From Enterococcus cecorum DSM 20682 = ATCC 43198 (GTDB taxonomy: Bacteria; Bacillota; Bacilli; Lactobacillales; Enterococcaceae), in assembly GCF_000407565.1 (NCBI RefSeq), contig NZ_ASWI01000003.1, forward strand, positions 993,501-1,057,500: a stretch of 64,000 nucleotides of DNA, written 5' to 3'. Below, one piece after another: positions 63,519-64,000 of this stretch. The position numbers and the translations under genes were made by a program. The notes beneath the pieces are model-generated. The model saw nothing but the letters and a program-made list of their open reading frames with translations, made no database searches and was not told the DNA's origin. Every line of letters starts with the position of its first letter. Position 1 is the first letter of the stretch.

Positions 63519-63582
63519 CTTTCGTATCCGTGATAGAATTGGGCTAGCATGATTAAAAAGATTAAAGGAGATATATGTATAG

Positions 63583-64000
63583 ATGAGTAACGTATTAATT
63601 ATTGAAGATGAAAAAAATCTTGCTCGCTTTGTTGAATTAGAATTAAAACATGAAGGTTATAGTACAGAAGTTCATTATAATGGTAGAACTGGTTTAGATG
63701 CTGCCTTAAATAAGGATTGGGATGCTATTTTACTTGATTTAATGTTACCTGAATTAAATGGCTTAGAAGTTTGTCGTCGCATTCGTCAAAGTAAAAATAC
63801 GCCAATTATTATGATGACTGCTAGAGATTCAGTGATTGATCGTGTATCCGGACTTGATCACGGTGCAGATGATTATATTGTTAAACCTTTTGCTATTGAA
63901 GAACTACTTGCTCGTCTCCGTGCTTTATTACGTCGCATTGACATTGAAGGGGATAAAAATGCGGCTAAACAAACGACATTAACTTATCGTGACTTAACCA
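63583..64000 (+). CDS. OmpR-family response regulator (partial, runs off the window)
   Basis: The visible 139 residues hold a complete receiver domain: IIEDE acid cluster, phospho-acceptor Asp52 in [13 protein letters not shown], and [20 protein letters not shown]. The DNA-binding domain is beyond the window. It resembles CovR/ArlR-like regulators; a histidine kinase probably follows, as after gnd in enterococci (recalled synteny). Confidence 0.88.
   Translation, partial: MSNVLIIEDEKNLARFVELELKHEGYSTEVHYNGRTGLDAALNKDWDAILLDLMLPELNGLEVCRRIRQSKNTPIIMMTARDSVIDRVSGLDHGADDYIVKPFAIEELLARLRALLRRIDIEGDKNAAKQTTLTYRDLT

Overview
The window looks like the chromosome of a low-GC Gram-positive coccus of the Enterococcaceae (Enterococcus or Vagococcus type). 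The evidence is AT-rich DNA, strong AGGAGG-type ribosome binding sites, a lipoteichoic acid synthase, an NADP glutamate dehydrogenase next to pgi, and the order dnaE-pfkA-pyk-yceD-rpmF-gnd-response regulator that I recall from enterococci. The genus is inferred; no database was consulted.

Left chromosomal arm (1-8034): the end of a DeoR-type regulator, a glycyl radical enzyme with a fructose-6-phosphate aldolase-like protein, a Na+ pump decarboxylase gamma/beta pair behind a near-consensus cre site, a free methionine-R-sulfoxide reductase, and a membrane-anchored glycerophosphodiesterase ending in two hairpins.

Integrated element (8035-33003, about 25 kb): a much AT-richer block is inserted at the 3' end of the tmRNA gene ssrA and bounded by an exact 22-bp direct repeat. 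It carries a tyrosine integrase beside ssrA, a primase-like replication protein, an FtsK/TcpA-like DNA translocase, many small membrane or unknown proteins, a serine recombinase, a sortase and an LPXTG-like substrate that are both frame-disrupted, a type III restriction-modification pair, and a minus-strand unit containing a HEPN-motif protein. No relaxase or VirB4-like ATPase is visible. Many genes share one promoter/operator design (GTGTTGTTTAAATTTGACT over the -35 hexamer) and a second box in the leaders. Two 0.55-kb direct repeats rich in nested hairpins lie after the replication gene and before the integrase region. The set int + primase-like Rep + FtsK translocase resembles the layout of actinomycete AICEs, which would be unusual in Firmicutes; this is the most interesting part of the window.

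Right chromosomal arm (33004-64000): ssrA, an OmpR/histidine kinase pair, a decayed-looking ABC/permease pair, ltaS, an rRNA methyltransferase with aroD and a ybaK-type deacylase, a flavoprotein, gdhA, pgi, a small orphan protein, a VTT membrane protein, a split ThrE exporter, a TetR regulator, a HAD phosphatase, a deoxynucleoside kinase, tRNA-Ser(CGA), a purine permease, an MFS exporter, a YjzD-type protein, dnaE, the glycolytic pair pfkA-pyk, yceD-rpmF, gnd and the start of another response regulator. Most convergent gene pairs are separated by good bidirectional terminators.
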